A DNA stretch of 64,000 nucleotides from Chloroflexota bacterium. GTDB lineage: Bacteria; Chloroflexota; Limnocylindria; Limnocylindrales; CSP1-4. Made by a program: the position numbers and the translations under genes. Under the pieces are notes generated by a model, which was given only the letters and a program-made list of their open reading frames with translations, did not search any database and had not been told where the DNA came from. Shown here piece by piece: positions 20,058 to 28,839 of the stretch. Position 1 is the stretch's first letter. Each line of letters opens with the position of its first letter. Where the stretch lies: assembly GCA_026004015.1 (NCBI GenBank), contig BPIH01000008.1, forward strand, positions 1 through 64,000. The letters are read 5' to 3'.

Positions 20058-20930
20058 ATGCGCGTTCGAAAGGCCGTCTTCCCCGCCGCCGGCTGGGGCA
20101 CCCGCTTCCTCCCCGTCACGAAGGCACAGCCGAAGGAGATGCTGCCCCTCGTCGACAAGCCGGTCATCCAGTACGCCGTCGAGGAGGCGGTGGCGGCGGG
20201 CATCGAGCAGATCATCATCGTCACGTCGAGCCAGAAGCGGGCGATCGAGGACCACTTCGACCTCAACTTCGAGCTCGAGCACCTCCTCGAGGAGCGGGGC
20301 GACATCGAGATGCTCCGCCAGATCCGGCACATCAGCGACCTCGCCCAGGTCGCCTACGTCCGCCAGAAGGAGCAGCTCGGCCTCGGCCATGCGGTCCTGG
20401 TGACGAAGGAGCTCGTCGGCCACGAACCCTTCGCGGTCATCCTCTCGGACGACGTCGTCATCGGCGATCGTCCCTGCATCGGCCAGCTCATCGCCGCCTA
20501 CCAGGAGACGCGGAGCTCCGTCGTGGCGGTCATGCCGGTGCCTCGCGAGGAGACGAGCCGGTACGGGGTCATCGCCACCGCTCCCGGCGACGACGGCACG
20601 GACCGCCTTCATCGGGTCACGCGCCTCGTCGAGAAGCCACGACCCGAGGAGGCGCCCTCGAACCTGGCGATCATCGGCCGCTACGTCCTGACCCCGAAGA
20701 TCTTCGACAAGCTCGAGCACACGCCGAAGGGGGCGGGGGGCGAGATCCAGCTCACCGACGCCATCGAGCTCCTCATGGAGGAGCAGGCGGTCTACGCCTA
20801 CGAGTTCGAGGGTCGGCGCTTCGACGCAGGGACGCCGGCCGGCTGGCTGAAGGCGTCCGTGGAGCTCGCCCTCGAGCGGAGCGATCTGGGGCCGGAGCTG
20901 CGGGCGCACCTGCGGAGCCTCGAGCTCTGA
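20058..20930 (+). CDS. galU: UTP-glucose-1-phosphate uridylyltransferase
   Basis: It makes UDP-glucose from UTP and glucose-1-phosphate for cell-envelope polysaccharide and trehalose or glycan synthesis. The 290-residue protein has the nucleotide-binding start FPAAGWGTRFLPVTKAQPKEMLPLVDKP (a GalU signature), YVRQKEQLGLGHAV, FAVILSDDVV, RLVEKPRPEEAPSNLAIIGRYVL and GEIQLTDAIE. Length and motifs are complete. ATG 20058 is the first start after the -10 box. It stands as a single gene. Confidence 0.95.
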   Translation: MRVRKAVFPAAGWGTRFLPVTKAQPKEMLPLVDKPVIQYAVEEAVAAGIEQIIIVTSSQKRAIEDHFDLNFELEHLLEERGDIEMLRQIRHISDLAQVAYVRQKEQLGLGHAVLVTKELVGHEPFAVILSDDVVIGDRPCIGQLIAAYQETRSSVVAVMPVPREETSRYGVIATAPGDDGTDRLHRVTRLVEKPRPEEAPSNLAIIGRYVLTPKIFDKLEHTPKGAGGEIQLTDAIELLMEEQAVYAYEFEGRRFDAGTPAGWLKASVELALERSDLGPELRAHLRSLEL

Positions 20931-21076
20931 GGGCAGCTCGGGCGTCGTCGGGTCGTCGGTGTCGGAGGGCCAACGCCGGGTCTTGTTCGCCGTGGATGTC
21001 CCCGGCGAGTCGGGTGCGGCGCCCGGTCGGGACCCGTCGTGAAAAGCCCGGCGGGCGCACGCCGATCCTCGCTGCG

Positions 21077-21082
21077 TACCAT
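21077..21082 (+). promoter_or_regulatory. putative -10 box of PASTA kinase gene
   Basis: TACCAT at 21077-21082, about 67 bases before ATG 21150, matches the TAC-type -10 boxes seen before other genes of the window. No good -35 is visible. Confidence 0.35.
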
Positions 21083-21149
21083 AGGCGGGGCCAGCCGGCC
21101 GGCGACGACGTCGGCACAGCGGCTCGAACTCGAGTACGGGTGACGACAC

Positions 21150-23007
21150 ATGGCGGAGATCGGGAGCGTCCTCGGCGGTCGATATCGACTCATGGAGCTG
21201 CTCGGGCAGGGCGGCATGGCGACGATCTTCCGCGCCCGCGACAACCAGCTCGCCCGGGACGTCGCCGTCAAGGTCCTCCGGCCCGAGTACGGTCGCGACC
21301 CCGACTTTCTCGCCCGCTTTCGCCACGAGGCCCGCGCCGCGGCGTCGCTCAACCACCCGAACGTCGTCGCCGTCTACGACTTCGGCGAGGACGCCCAGGG
21401 ACCGTTCATCGTCATGGAGCTCGTCGACGGGGAGGACCTCGCCTCCCTCGTCCGGCGGACCGGTCCCTTGCCGCCCCGCCAGGTCGCCCGCCTCGGCGCC
21501 GAGATCGCCCGGGCCCTCGCCGCAGCTCATGCCCAGGGTCTCGTGCACCGGGACGTCAAGGCCTCGAACGTCCTCCTCACCCGCGACGGCCGGGTGAAGG
21601 TCACCGATTTCGGCATCGCCCGAGCCGTCGCCGAGGCCCAGCTCACCCTGCCCGGGGTGACCCTGGGTTCCGTCCACTACATCAGTCCCGAGCAGGCCCG
21701 CGGCGAACCCGCCACCGAGACCTCCGACATCTACTCCCTCGGCGTCGTCCTCTTCGAGCTCCTCACCGGCCGGCGGCCGTGGGAGGGGGACTCGGCGGCG
21801 GCGGTCGCCATGGCTCGCCTTTCGGGACCGATCCCGGCGCCATCGGATCATCGAGTCGGGATTCCGCCGGCCCTCGACGCCATCGTCTATCGGGCCCTGG
21901 CCCGCGATCCCCGCCGAGCGCTTTCCGAGTGCCCTGGCCATGGCCGAGGCCCTCGAGGCGTTCCTCGCCGAGCGCGCGCCGGCCGCTGCCGGTGGGACGG
22001 CAGCCGCAGCCGGTGGTGGCGCCATGGCGGGCGCCATCGGCGATGCGGCCCCGGCAGGACCCGCGCCGGCACCGGGAGCGACGGCCGGAGCGACGGCCGG
22101 AGGGACGATCGCTGGAGCCGGATCGGGTGCGGCCGACCTCGAGGCGACCGTCCCCGTCGCCGCGGCCACGGCTCGTCCCAACCCGCCGGGTCCGCCACCG
22201 TACCCGCGCGACGCCTATGCCGGCCCCGAGCCCGAGGTCTACCCGGCTCGCCGTCGAACGGCCGCCGAGCCAGAACTCGACGAGGAAGACGAGGCCGGCC
22301 GCGGACCGGGGATCTGGGCCTGGGTCGCCGGCCTCCTCGGTCTCGCCATTCTGGCCGTCGTCGCCTTTCTCGGCTTTCAGCTCCTGTCGGCCCGGAGCGG
22401 CCCGCCGGCGGTCGAACAGGTCGAGGTCCCGAACCTCATCGGGCTGACGGTCGAACAGGCGCGCCCCCTCGCCGAGGCCCTCGGCCTCCAGCTCTCGCAA
22501 GTGAAGTTCGTGACGAGCCAGGATCAGCCCGAGGGCACCATCGCCGAGCAGAGCCCACCGCCCGGGTCGAAGGTCGACCGGGGCACCGTCATCGAGCTCA
22601 CCATCGTGACCGGCAAACCCCTCGTCGTCGTACCCGACCTCCGCGGGCGACCAGAGTCGGAGGCGATCAACCTCATCGTCTCGAACGGCTTCGTCGTCGG
22701 CGAGCGAACGGAGGCCTTCGATCCGATCATCCCCGTCGGTGCCGTCGTTTCGCAGGATCCGCGGGCCGGCCTCGAGGTGGCGGCCGGGACGGCGATCTCG
22801 TACGTCGTCTCGAAGGGGCCCGAGCCGACGCCCACGCCGACCCCGACGCCCACGCCCACGCCGACCCCGACGCCGACGCCAACGCCGGAGCCGACGCCGA
22901 CACCGACACCACCGCCGACCCCGACACCCACGCCGGCGCCGACCCCGACCCCGGAACCGTCTCCGCCCGCCAGCCCCTCGGTTCCGGCTCCCTCGCCGAG
23001 CGTCTGA
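21150..23007 (+). CDS. PASTA-domain serine/threonine protein kinase, one frameshift
   Basis: This is a membrane kinase of the PknB/Stk1 type. The N-terminal kinase domain (residues 9-270) shows the P-loop LLGQGGMATIFRA, VAVKVL lysine, HRDVKASNVLL, TDFGIAR and SPEQARGEPATETSDIYSLGVVLFELLTG. After a long Ala/Gly-rich juxtamembrane region comes one helix (WAWVAGLLGLAILAVVAFLGFQLL). Two PASTA domains (VEVPNLIGLTVEQARPLAE and VVVPDLRGRPESEAINLI) and a Pro-Thr stalk follow. An extra C in the CCCC run at 21909-21912 breaks the frame; removing it gives RDPAERFPSALAMAEALEAFL, as expected. Only two PASTA units are present, fewer than in most PknB proteins. It probably senses cell-wall fragments. Confidence 0.88.
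22826..22980 (+). repeat. ACGCC/CCGAC-type array encoding a Pro-Thr stalk
   Basis: Alternating CCGACG and CCCACG hexamers encode about 40 residues of Thr-Pro repeats at the C-terminus of the kinase. This is a typical extracellular spacer. Confidence 0.85.
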
Positions 23008-23022
23008 GCCCGCCGGCGGCGC

Positions 23023-23049
23023 GGGGCGGCGCGAGATGCGCCGCGCCCC
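23023..23049 (+). terminator. hairpin terminator after kinase gene
   Basis: GGGGCGGCGC (23023-23032) pairs with GCGCCGC(GC)CCC (23038-23049), with a 5-base loop and a 2-base bulge, 16 bases after the kinase stop. Confidence 0.5.
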
Positions 23050-23165
23050 GGCCCAGGATGGCCGCCGGGTCTGAGGGCGAGGTCAGGAGACCGGGTGACG
23101 GTCCCCGTCGGCGGGTGCGTCTGCTCCGATCGCCCGAGCCGCGCCGGACTCCGTGCCGGGGGCCC

Positions 23166-23584
23166 TCAGCTGGAGCCGAGATTCTCGAAGAGGCGCCAGA
23201 AGCCGGCGTCGACGTCGTCCCAGGGATCCGGCGGAGATGGTGTCCGGAGACGTCCCTCGTCGGCGGTCGAAACGCGCTCGGTAGCCTCGCCCGCGGACCG
23301 GACCGGCACGAAGGTCCGCCTGAGGGGAACGCCCGTTCGAGTCGGGCTGGGTGCGCCCCCGCCGAGGCGAGGTGGGCGATCGGGGTGCGGGCCGTCCAGC
23401 AGGCCTCGAGCTCGTCTCCCCGACGGACGAGTCGCCGCCGATCGAGGAGGCAGAAGCCGAGCCCGGAGACGACGGCCCGGCTGAAGTACCGACACGTGCC
23501 GCAGCAGGTCGAGGAGCGCCGGCAGACCCAGCACCTGGCCGCCTCCGGTTGGGGCGTTCCGCAGTGGGGACAGCGCCAGGTCAT
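23166..23584 (-). CDS. small zinc-ribbon protein, one frameshift
   Basis: From ATG 23584 the protein reads MTWRCPHCGTPQPEAARCWVC, followed by SSTCCGTCRYFSR and GFCLLDRRRLVRRGDELEACW. That is at least eight cysteines in CxxC pairs, consistent with two zinc-ribbon sites. The frame breaks in the CCCCC run at 23356-23360. The continuation in the other frame ends PPDPWDDVDAGFWRLFENLGSS with a stop at 23166, a sensible C-terminus, so the gene is probably about 139 codons long. Family unknown; metal or nucleic-acid binding is likely. Confidence 0.6.
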
Positions 23585-23745
23585 GGGCCGATCGTAGCTG
23601 CACGGCGGGGTCCTGTCCACTCGGCTGTGGGCGGAGCCGGACGCCGGCGCAACCTGGGCGTCCGTGCAACCGGGGGCCGGGGCAGTCCGCGGCGCCGGTG
23701 GAGCCCGACGCAGCCGGGGCCGAGACGCAGGTCGGGGCGCTGCGG

Positions 23746-24951
23746 CTACTTCGTGATCGTGATCGCCGTTCGGTCGGTGGCGCTGCCGAAGGCGTCGGTC
23801 GTGACGAGGGCAGCGATCGGTCCCGTGCCCGTGGCGGCCGACTTCGGGATGACCGTCTGGAAGCGGGCGATGCCGTCGCCGCCGGTGACGGTCTCGGACG
23901 TGATCGGCGTGATCCCCGGGATGCTGACCGTGAAGAGGACCGAAGCGCCGGCCAGAGGGCGCCCATCGGGATCGGTCACGGCGAGCTCGATCTGAAGCTC
24001 GGCTGGAAGCTCGGCTTGACGGAACCGGTACTGGTTCGCCGAGAGGGCCACCGTCAGCTGGCCGGACCCGCGACGGACGCTCAGGACGGTCGAGGCGCTG
24101 TTGCCGGCCGGGTCGGTGGCGGTGACGGTGATCCCGTTCGTGCCGGGAGCGAGCGGCAGGCTGAGCGAGAAGGCGCCGTCGGTGCCGGCCATCGCCGAGG
24201 CGGTGGCCCCGTTCGCCTCGTTGCGAGCGACGATGGCGCTCCGAGCCTGGGTCTTGCCCTCGATGCTCACCCGATCGCGGTTGACGACCGACCCGTTCTT
24301 CGGCGAGCTGATCGTCACCTTCGGCGGCTCGGTGTCGAGGATGACGGTGACGACCGGCGACGGGTCGCTCTCGTTCCCGGTCGGGCCGACGAGGGTCGCC
24401 GTGAAGTCGTTCCGGCCCGGCGCGAGCTCGAGGCCGGTAACCCTGAAGGTGGCCGTCGCCCCGACGGCGATCTCTCGGACGAGCCGTGGTGACGCATCGG
24501 GCAGGGTGACGTAGATCCGGATGGCGAAGTCCGGACGGGCGACGAAGGCCGTCGGGATCGTCCCGCTGAGGTCGACGGTCTCGCGGTTCGTGTACGGCTC
24601 GCTGGGCGCATCGAGGAGCGGCGTGTCGAGGGCGACGGCCACCGTGCCCGTGGGGGTCGGGGTGGCCGTCAGGCGATCGACGACGGCCCCGATGGTCCCG
24701 CCGAGGCTCGCCACGGCCCGCGACAGGCCGCCGGTGGCGGCATAGAGGACGGCGCCGCCGAGGACGACGACGGCGAGGGCGAGGAGGAGGCGCGCCGGCA
24801 AGGGCAGGCGTCGAGCGCGCCCGGGGTGCCGCCTCGGGGTGACGCGGACGCTCGTCAGCCGGCGGGGCTTGATGGAGGTGGGCTTCGGCCGGCCGGTCGA
24901 CGGCGGCCGAGGTCGAACGTGCGGGGGGCGGGCGCCGCGTCGCATCGCCAT
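23746..24951 (-). CDS. membrane-anchored protein with bacterial Ig-like domains
   Basis: The protein has 401 residues from ATG 24951 (ATG 24945 also possible). A very basic N-terminus of about 45 residues precedes a signal-anchor helix (LLLALAVVVLGGAVLYAA). Three or four beta-sandwich repeats follow: TVDLSGTIPTAF, VTISSPKNGSVVNRDRVSIEGKT, FSLSLPLAPGTNGITVTATDPAGNSAS and a last Big_1-like module (AGASVLFTVSIPGITPITSETVTGGDGIARF). These are surface or secreted modules of glucodextranase/Big type. It is likely a cell-envelope structural or adhesive protein. A -10 box lies 8 bases before the start. Confidence 0.8.
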   Translation of the reverse strand: MAMRRGARPPHVRPRPPSTGRPKPTSIKPRRLTSVRVTPRRHPGRARRLPLPARLLLALAVVVLGGAVLYAATGGLSRAVASLGGTIGAVVDRLTATPTPTGTVAVALDTPLLDAPSEPYTNRETVDLSGTIPTAFVARPDFAIRIYVTLPDASPRLVREIAVGATATFRVTGLELAPGRNDFTATLVGPTGNESDPSPVVTVILDTEPPKVTISSPKNGSVVNRDRVSIEGKTQARSAIVARNEANGATASAMAGTDGAFSLSLPLAPGTNGITVTATDPAGNSASTVLSVRRGSGQLTVALSANQYRFRQAELPAELQIELAVTDPDGRPLAGASVLFTVSIPGITPITSETVTGGDGIARFQTVIPKSAATGTGPIAALVTTDAFGSATDRTAITITK

Positions 24952-24959
24952 CGCCGACG

Positions 24960-24965
24960 AGTATC
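24960..24965 (-). promoter_or_regulatory. -10 box giving a leaderless transcript of the Ig-like gene
   Basis: On the minus strand GATACT (24965 to 24960) is followed after 8 bases by ATG 24951, so the start codon falls at the expected transcription start. Confidence 0.45.
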
Positions 24966-25092
24966 GCACGGCGAGGCGGCCGGCCGAGGCGATGCGACGG
25001 CCGGTCGAGGCGACGTGACGGCGGAGCGGCGCGCGCGGGCCGTGGCGGGGCCGGAACGGTGCCTCCGGCAGCCCCGCGCCGTCGTCACCCGC

Positions 25093-25121
25093 TTGACACG
25101 GCGATCGCCGTTGCGTAGTAC
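25093..25121 (+). promoter_or_regulatory. sigma70-type promoter of the folate gene cluster
   Basis: TTGACA (25093-25098), 17 bases, TAGTAC (25116-25121). It lies 54 bases before GTG 25176, the first gene of the cluster that runs into folC, folP and folB. Confidence 0.7.
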
Positions 25122-25175
25122 CCTGACCCAGTCGGTGCTCGTCGGGGCCGACGAAAGTACCTCCGAGGGACGGGA

Positions 25176-25553
25176 GTGCAGGCACGAGATCCACGAACCG
25201 GTCGGCCGATCCCACCGACCCGGATGGGATCCGGGGGCGGGCCCATCGCCCGAGTCGTCCCGGTCGGCGCTGCCCGCAATGCAGGGCGGCTACCGACCGT
25301 CGACCGCCGCACCTTCGGCCTCCCGAACCTCCGCCGGAACGTCTGCCCGCACTTCTACGTGACGAACGCCCGGGGAGCGATCCCGATCCAGGCGCCTCAC
25401 CTCCTCAAGGCCCTCATCCGCAACGACGACAACATCTCGCGCTGCCAGCTCCGGGGTGGCGTCCACCTCGAGCAGGGCTACGTGAACGACGTCTGTCTGA
25501 CGGCCCGCTTCAATCAGTGCGTCTTCTACGAGGACGAGCTGAGCCGCGAGTGA
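25176..25553 (+). CDS. unknown Cys-containing protein leading the folate operon
   Basis: The 125-residue protein starts at GTG 25176, 7 bases after GAGG. A basic, Pro-rich N-terminus of about 45 residues is followed by a compact domain (LPNLRRNVCPHFYVTNARGAIPI, APHLLKALIRNDDNISRCQLRGG, GYVNDVCLTARFNQCVFYED). The four cysteines could bind metal or an Fe-S cluster. It overlaps folC by 4 bases (GTGA), so it is translated together with the folate genes. I do not recognise the family. Confidence 0.65.
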   Translation: MQARDPRTGRPIPPTRMGSGGGPIARVVPVGAARNAGRLPTVDRRTFGLPNLRRNVCPHFYVTNARGAIPIQAPHLLKALIRNDDNISRCQLRGGVHLEQGYVNDVCLTARFNQCVFYEDELSRE

Positions 25554-27250
25554 CCGCCACCCTCCATCCGGCGATTCGGACCGCCGAGCCGGAGCCCGCC
25601 GAGTACCGTGCAGCCGTCGAGGCCCTGGAGGAGCGAGGTCGGTTCGGGATGCGGCTCGGGCTGACCCGCATCCGGGCCCTGCTGCGGGCCCTCGGCCATC
25701 CGGAGCGCGGCTTGCGCGGCGCCCTCGTCGCCGGGACGAACGGCAAGGGGAGCGTCATCGCCCTCTGCTCGGCGGCCATCCGAGCGGCCGGCTACCGGGT
25801 CGGCGAGACGCCGAAGCCGCACCTCGTCAGCTACCGGGAGCGGCTCGTCGTCGATGGCCGGCCGATCGCCCCGGAGGCCTTCGCCCGACTCTTCGCCGAC
25901 GTGGCACCGGTGGCCGATCGGGTCGCCCGCCGCTACGGACCGCCGACGGAGTTCGAGTTCCTGACAGCGATGATCTTCCGCTGGCTCGCCGAAGCCGGGA
26001 TCGACGTGGCCTTGGTCGAGGTCGGGATCGGCGGCAGGCTCGACGCGACCCACGCCTGGGACGGCGGGGTGGCCGTCGTCACGAACGTCGACCTCGACCA
26101 CACCGACCGGCTCGGGACGACCGTCACGGCGATCGCTCGGGAGAAGGCGGCGATCATCATGCGGGGCGACCGGGCGGTCACCGGGGCGACCGGCGCCGCC
26201 CTCGGGGTCGTCCGACGGCGGGCTGACCGGCTCGGGGTGCCGCTTTCGATCGTCGAACCTGCGCCGATCCTCGGCTGGGACCGCGACGGGCTCGACGTCG
26301 CGCTGCCTCGGCTCGGCCCGACGCGGGTCGGTCTTCGGGGCCGTCACCAGGCGGCCAACGCGGCCGTCGCCGATGCCGTCCTCGATGCCCTCGAAGCGGC
26401 TGGGATCGCCCGGGTCGCCGCCGAGGCCCGTCGGGTCGGGTTCGCGGCGGCTCGCTGGCCGGGGCGGCTCGAGCTCCTCGAGGTCGTGGGTCGGCGCGGC
26501 CGGCTCGACGTCCTCCTGGACGGGGCCCACAACCCGGCCGGGGCGGCCGCTCTCGCCCTCGCTCTCGATGACCTGCGGCCCTTCCTCGCCGGCGGGCGGG
26601 TGGGGCGCCGCCGGGGCGGCGGGTTCGCCGACGGGGCGGGCGGGCTCGCCGCCGGGGCGCGTGGGGCCGTCGGGCGGGCGGGCGGGTTCGCCGGAGGCTC
26701 GGCCGCGACGCCCACCGGTCCCGACCATTCGACGCCGGTCGTCCTCCTCACCGCGACCATGGTCGACAAGGACGTCGACGGCCTCGTCGCTGCTCTCGCT
26801 CGGGCCACGAGCCTGCGCGGTGCCCGGGTCGTGACGACCACCACGGGCAGCGAGCGTGCGCTCCCGCCCGCGGAGCTCGCCGATCGCTGGTCGCGCTGGC
26901 TCCCCGACGGGATCGTGCGATCCGTGGCGGACCCGTTGCGGGCCCTCGACGTCGCCCTCGACCTGGCCGAGGAGCTCGACGGTCCCCTCGTCGTCGCCGG
27001 CTCGCTCTATCTCGTCGGCCTCGTCCGTGGGGCGCTCGTCGGTGTCCCGGGCGAGGAGGCGGGGTCCGAGCCGGAGCTCGGCCGAGCCGACGGCCGGGGC
27101 GGCAGCCTGGACCAGAGGGACGTGCCGCCCGCAGGGCCTGTGGACGGGTCGATGGGGGCGCCGGTCGAAGGGCCGGTGGGTACCGGCGCCGTCGGAGTCC
27201 GCGCCATCGACGCCGGGATACGCTCGAGCCGAACGGGAGGTTCGGCGTGA
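25550..27250 (+). CDS. folC: bifunctional folylpolyglutamate/dihydrofolate synthase
   Basis: It ligates glutamate to dihydropteroate and to folates using ATP. GTG 25550 overlaps the previous stop. Mur-ligase family motifs are clear: P-loop VAGTNGKGSV, GETPKPHLVSYRERLVVDG, TEFEFLTAMIFRWLA, VALVEVGIGGRLDATHAWDGGVAVVTN, DHTDRLGTT and DGAHNPAGAAALA. At about 566 residues it is longer than the usual 420-440. The extra length is a Gly/Ala-rich insertion at about residues 350-385 (RVGRRRGGGFADGAGG...) and a tail of about 70 residues after LYLVGLVRGALVG. Both are low complexity. Confidence 0.92.
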   Translation: MTATLHPAIRTAEPEPAEYRAAVEALEERGRFGMRLGLTRIRALLRALGHPERGLRGALVAGTNGKGSVIALCSAAIRAAGYRVGETPKPHLVSYRERLVVDGRPIAPEAFARLFADVAPVADRVARRYGPPTEFEFLTAMIFRWLAEAGIDVALVEVGIGGRLDATHAWDGGVAVVTNVDLDHTDRLGTTVTAIAREKAAIIMRGDRAVTGATGAALGVVRRRADRLGVPLSIVEPAPILGWDRDGLDVALPRLGPTRVGLRGRHQAANAAVADAVLDALEAAGIARVAAEARRVGFAAARWPGRLELLEVVGRRGRLDVLLDGAHNPAGAAALALALDDLRPFLAGGRVGRRRGGGFADGAGGLAAGARGAVGRAGGFAGGSAATPTGPDHSTPVVLLTATMVDKDVDGLVAALARATSLRGARVVTTTTGSERALPPAELADRWSRWLPDGIVRSVADPLRALDVALDLAEELDGPLVVAGSLYLVGLVRGALVGVPGEEAGSEPELGRADGRGGSLDQRDVPPAGPVDGSMGAPVEGPVGTGAVGVRAIDAGIRSSRTGGSA

Positions 27251-28401
27251 GGTCGCCTGAACGCGATACGGCCAGGATCACAGGCGGGGCCGGGCGTTCG
27301 GTCAAGGGCGCACCGGTCGACCCTGCCGTGCCCGCCTCGGAGCTGCCTCCGGCCGGCGTGGTCCCGGCACGCCCCGAGCTCGGCGGTGGCCTGGCGACGC
27401 CCTCCTTCGACCTGCCGCCCGGGGCTTCGGTCGGCCTGCCTGGTCGTCCGGCTCCCCTTCGGATCGGGCCGAAGACCTTCGTGTGGGGCCTCCGGACGTA
27501 CGTCATGGGGATCCTGAACGTGACGCCGGACTCCTTCTCCGGGGACGGCCTCCTGGCCCGGGCCGGCCATCGGTCGCCCCTCGAGCTGGCGGTCGACGAG
27601 GGTCGGCGGCTCGTGGCCGAGGGGGCCGACATCCTCGACGTCGGTGGCGAGTCGACCCGCCCGGGCCATGCACCGGTGTCGGCCGAGGAGGAGATCCAAC
27701 GGGTTGTGCCGGTCGTGGCCGCCCTGCGGACCGAGCTACCGGACGTACCCCTGAGCATCGACACGACGAAGGCCAGCGTCGCCGAAGCGGCCCTCGATGC
27801 CGGTGCCGATATGGTCAACGACGTCTGGGGTTGCCGGGCCGAGGGGGCGCTGCTGCGCCTCGTGGCGGAGCGGCGGGTGCCGATCGTTCTCATGCACAAT
27901 CGGGCCGAGGCGCGCTACTCGAACCTCATGGCCGAGGTGATCGGCGAGCTTCAGGCGGGAATCGAGCGGGCGGTCGAGGCCGGGATCGAACCGGACGCCA
28001 TCATCGTCGATCCCGGGTTCGGCTTCGGCAAGGCGCCGGCCCACAACCTCGCCCTCCTTCGACAGCTCGACCTGCTCCGGGTGCTCGGCCGGCCGATCCT
28101 CGTCGGCACGTCTCGGAAGAGCACCCTCGGGCGGGTCCTCGACCTGCCGCCCGAGGAGCGCCTCGAAGCGACCCTGGCCACGACGGCGCTGGCCATCGCG
28201 GCGGGGGCCGACGTCGTCCGGGTCCACGATGTCGCCGCCAACGTGCGGGCAGCCCGAATGACCGACGCCGTGGTCCGGGGCCCGATCTCGGCGCCGCGGC
28301 GCCATGCGGGGGGGCGGGCGACGGCCTCGGGCTCGACGGCCCCCGGTTCGGGCCCCGGCTCGGCGCCGGGGGTCGCGCCCTCGCGGGAGGGCCGTCGATG
28401 A
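27247..28401 (+). CDS. folP: dihydropteroate synthase
   Basis: It condenses p-aminobenzoate with hydroxymethyl-dihydropterin diphosphate. GTG 27247 overlaps folC. After a roughly 80-residue non-conserved N-terminal region, the core starts YVMGILNVTPDSFSGDG, followed by GADILDVGGESTRPG, LSIDTTKASVAEAAL, VNDVWG, IVLMHNR, IVDPGFGFGKAPAHNLALL, LVGTSRKSTLG and VVRVHDVAAN. All usual ligand motifs are present. A 35-residue Ser/Gly/Pro-rich tail precedes the folB start. The N-terminal and C-terminal extensions are unusual for FolP. Confidence 0.93.
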   Translation: MRSPERDTARITGGAGRSVKGAPVDPAVPASELPPAGVVPARPELGGGLATPSFDLPPGASVGLPGRPAPLRIGPKTFVWGLRTYVMGILNVTPDSFSGDGLLARAGHRSPLELAVDEGRRLVAEGADILDVGGESTRPGHAPVSAEEEIQRVVPVVAALRTELPDVPLSIDTTKASVAEAALDAGADMVNDVWGCRAEGALLRLVAERRVPIVLMHNRAEARYSNLMAEVIGELQAGIERAVEAGIEPDAIIVDPGFGFGKAPAHNLALLRQLDLLRVLGRPILVGTSRKSTLGRVLDLPPEERLEATLATTALAIAAGADVVRVHDVAANVRAARMTDAVVRGPISAPRRHAGGRATASGSTAPGSGPGSAPGVAPSREGRR

Positions 28402-28779
28402 CCGACCGAATCATTCTTGCGAGGGATGGTCTTCGAGGGCCGGCACGGGCTGCTCGAGGAGGAACAGCAGCGCCCGCAGCCCTTCCGGGTCGACGTCGAG
28501 CTCGTCCTCAACCTCCAGCCAGCCGGGGTCGAGGACGACATCGCCGAAACCGTCGACTACCGGGACGTCTACGCGACCTGCCGCCAGATCGTCGAGTCGA
28601 CGAGCTTCCGTCTCGTCGAAGCGCTGGCCGAGGCGATCGCCCACGAACTCCTGGCCGAGTTCCCGGCCGCCGAGGTCGGGGTTCGCATCGGCAAGCCGGC
28701 CGTCGATCTCGGCGGCCCGGTCGAGTTCGTCGGGGTCGAGATCTGGCGAACCCGGCCGGTCGAGCGGCGGCGGAGGTAG
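28398..28779 (+). CDS. folB: dihydroneopterin aldolase, frameshift at codon 7
   Basis: ATG 28398 overlaps the folP stop (ATGA) and reads MTDRII. After one surplus base near 28414-28416 the family sequence continues as LRGMVFEGRHGLLEEEQQRPQPFRVDVEL. Other FolB landmarks follow: DDIAETVDYRDVY, VESTSFRLVEALAEAIAHELL and VGVRIGKPAV. Without the surplus base the protein is about 126 residues and complete. If the base is real, translation would need ATG 28426 or TTG 28417. It closes the folC-folP-folB operon; folK is not present here. Confidence 0.85.
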
Positions 28780-28839
28780 CGCCCCGCTCGCCGAGGCCGG
28801 CCGCCGCGACGGCATCGAGAGGTTGCGGCCGGAGCGGCC

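Noticed and set aside
19440-22181. Minus-strand open frame of about 900 codons opposite galU and the kinase
   Set aside because: It covers two clear plus-strand genes and their promoter. The composition is that of a shadow frame.
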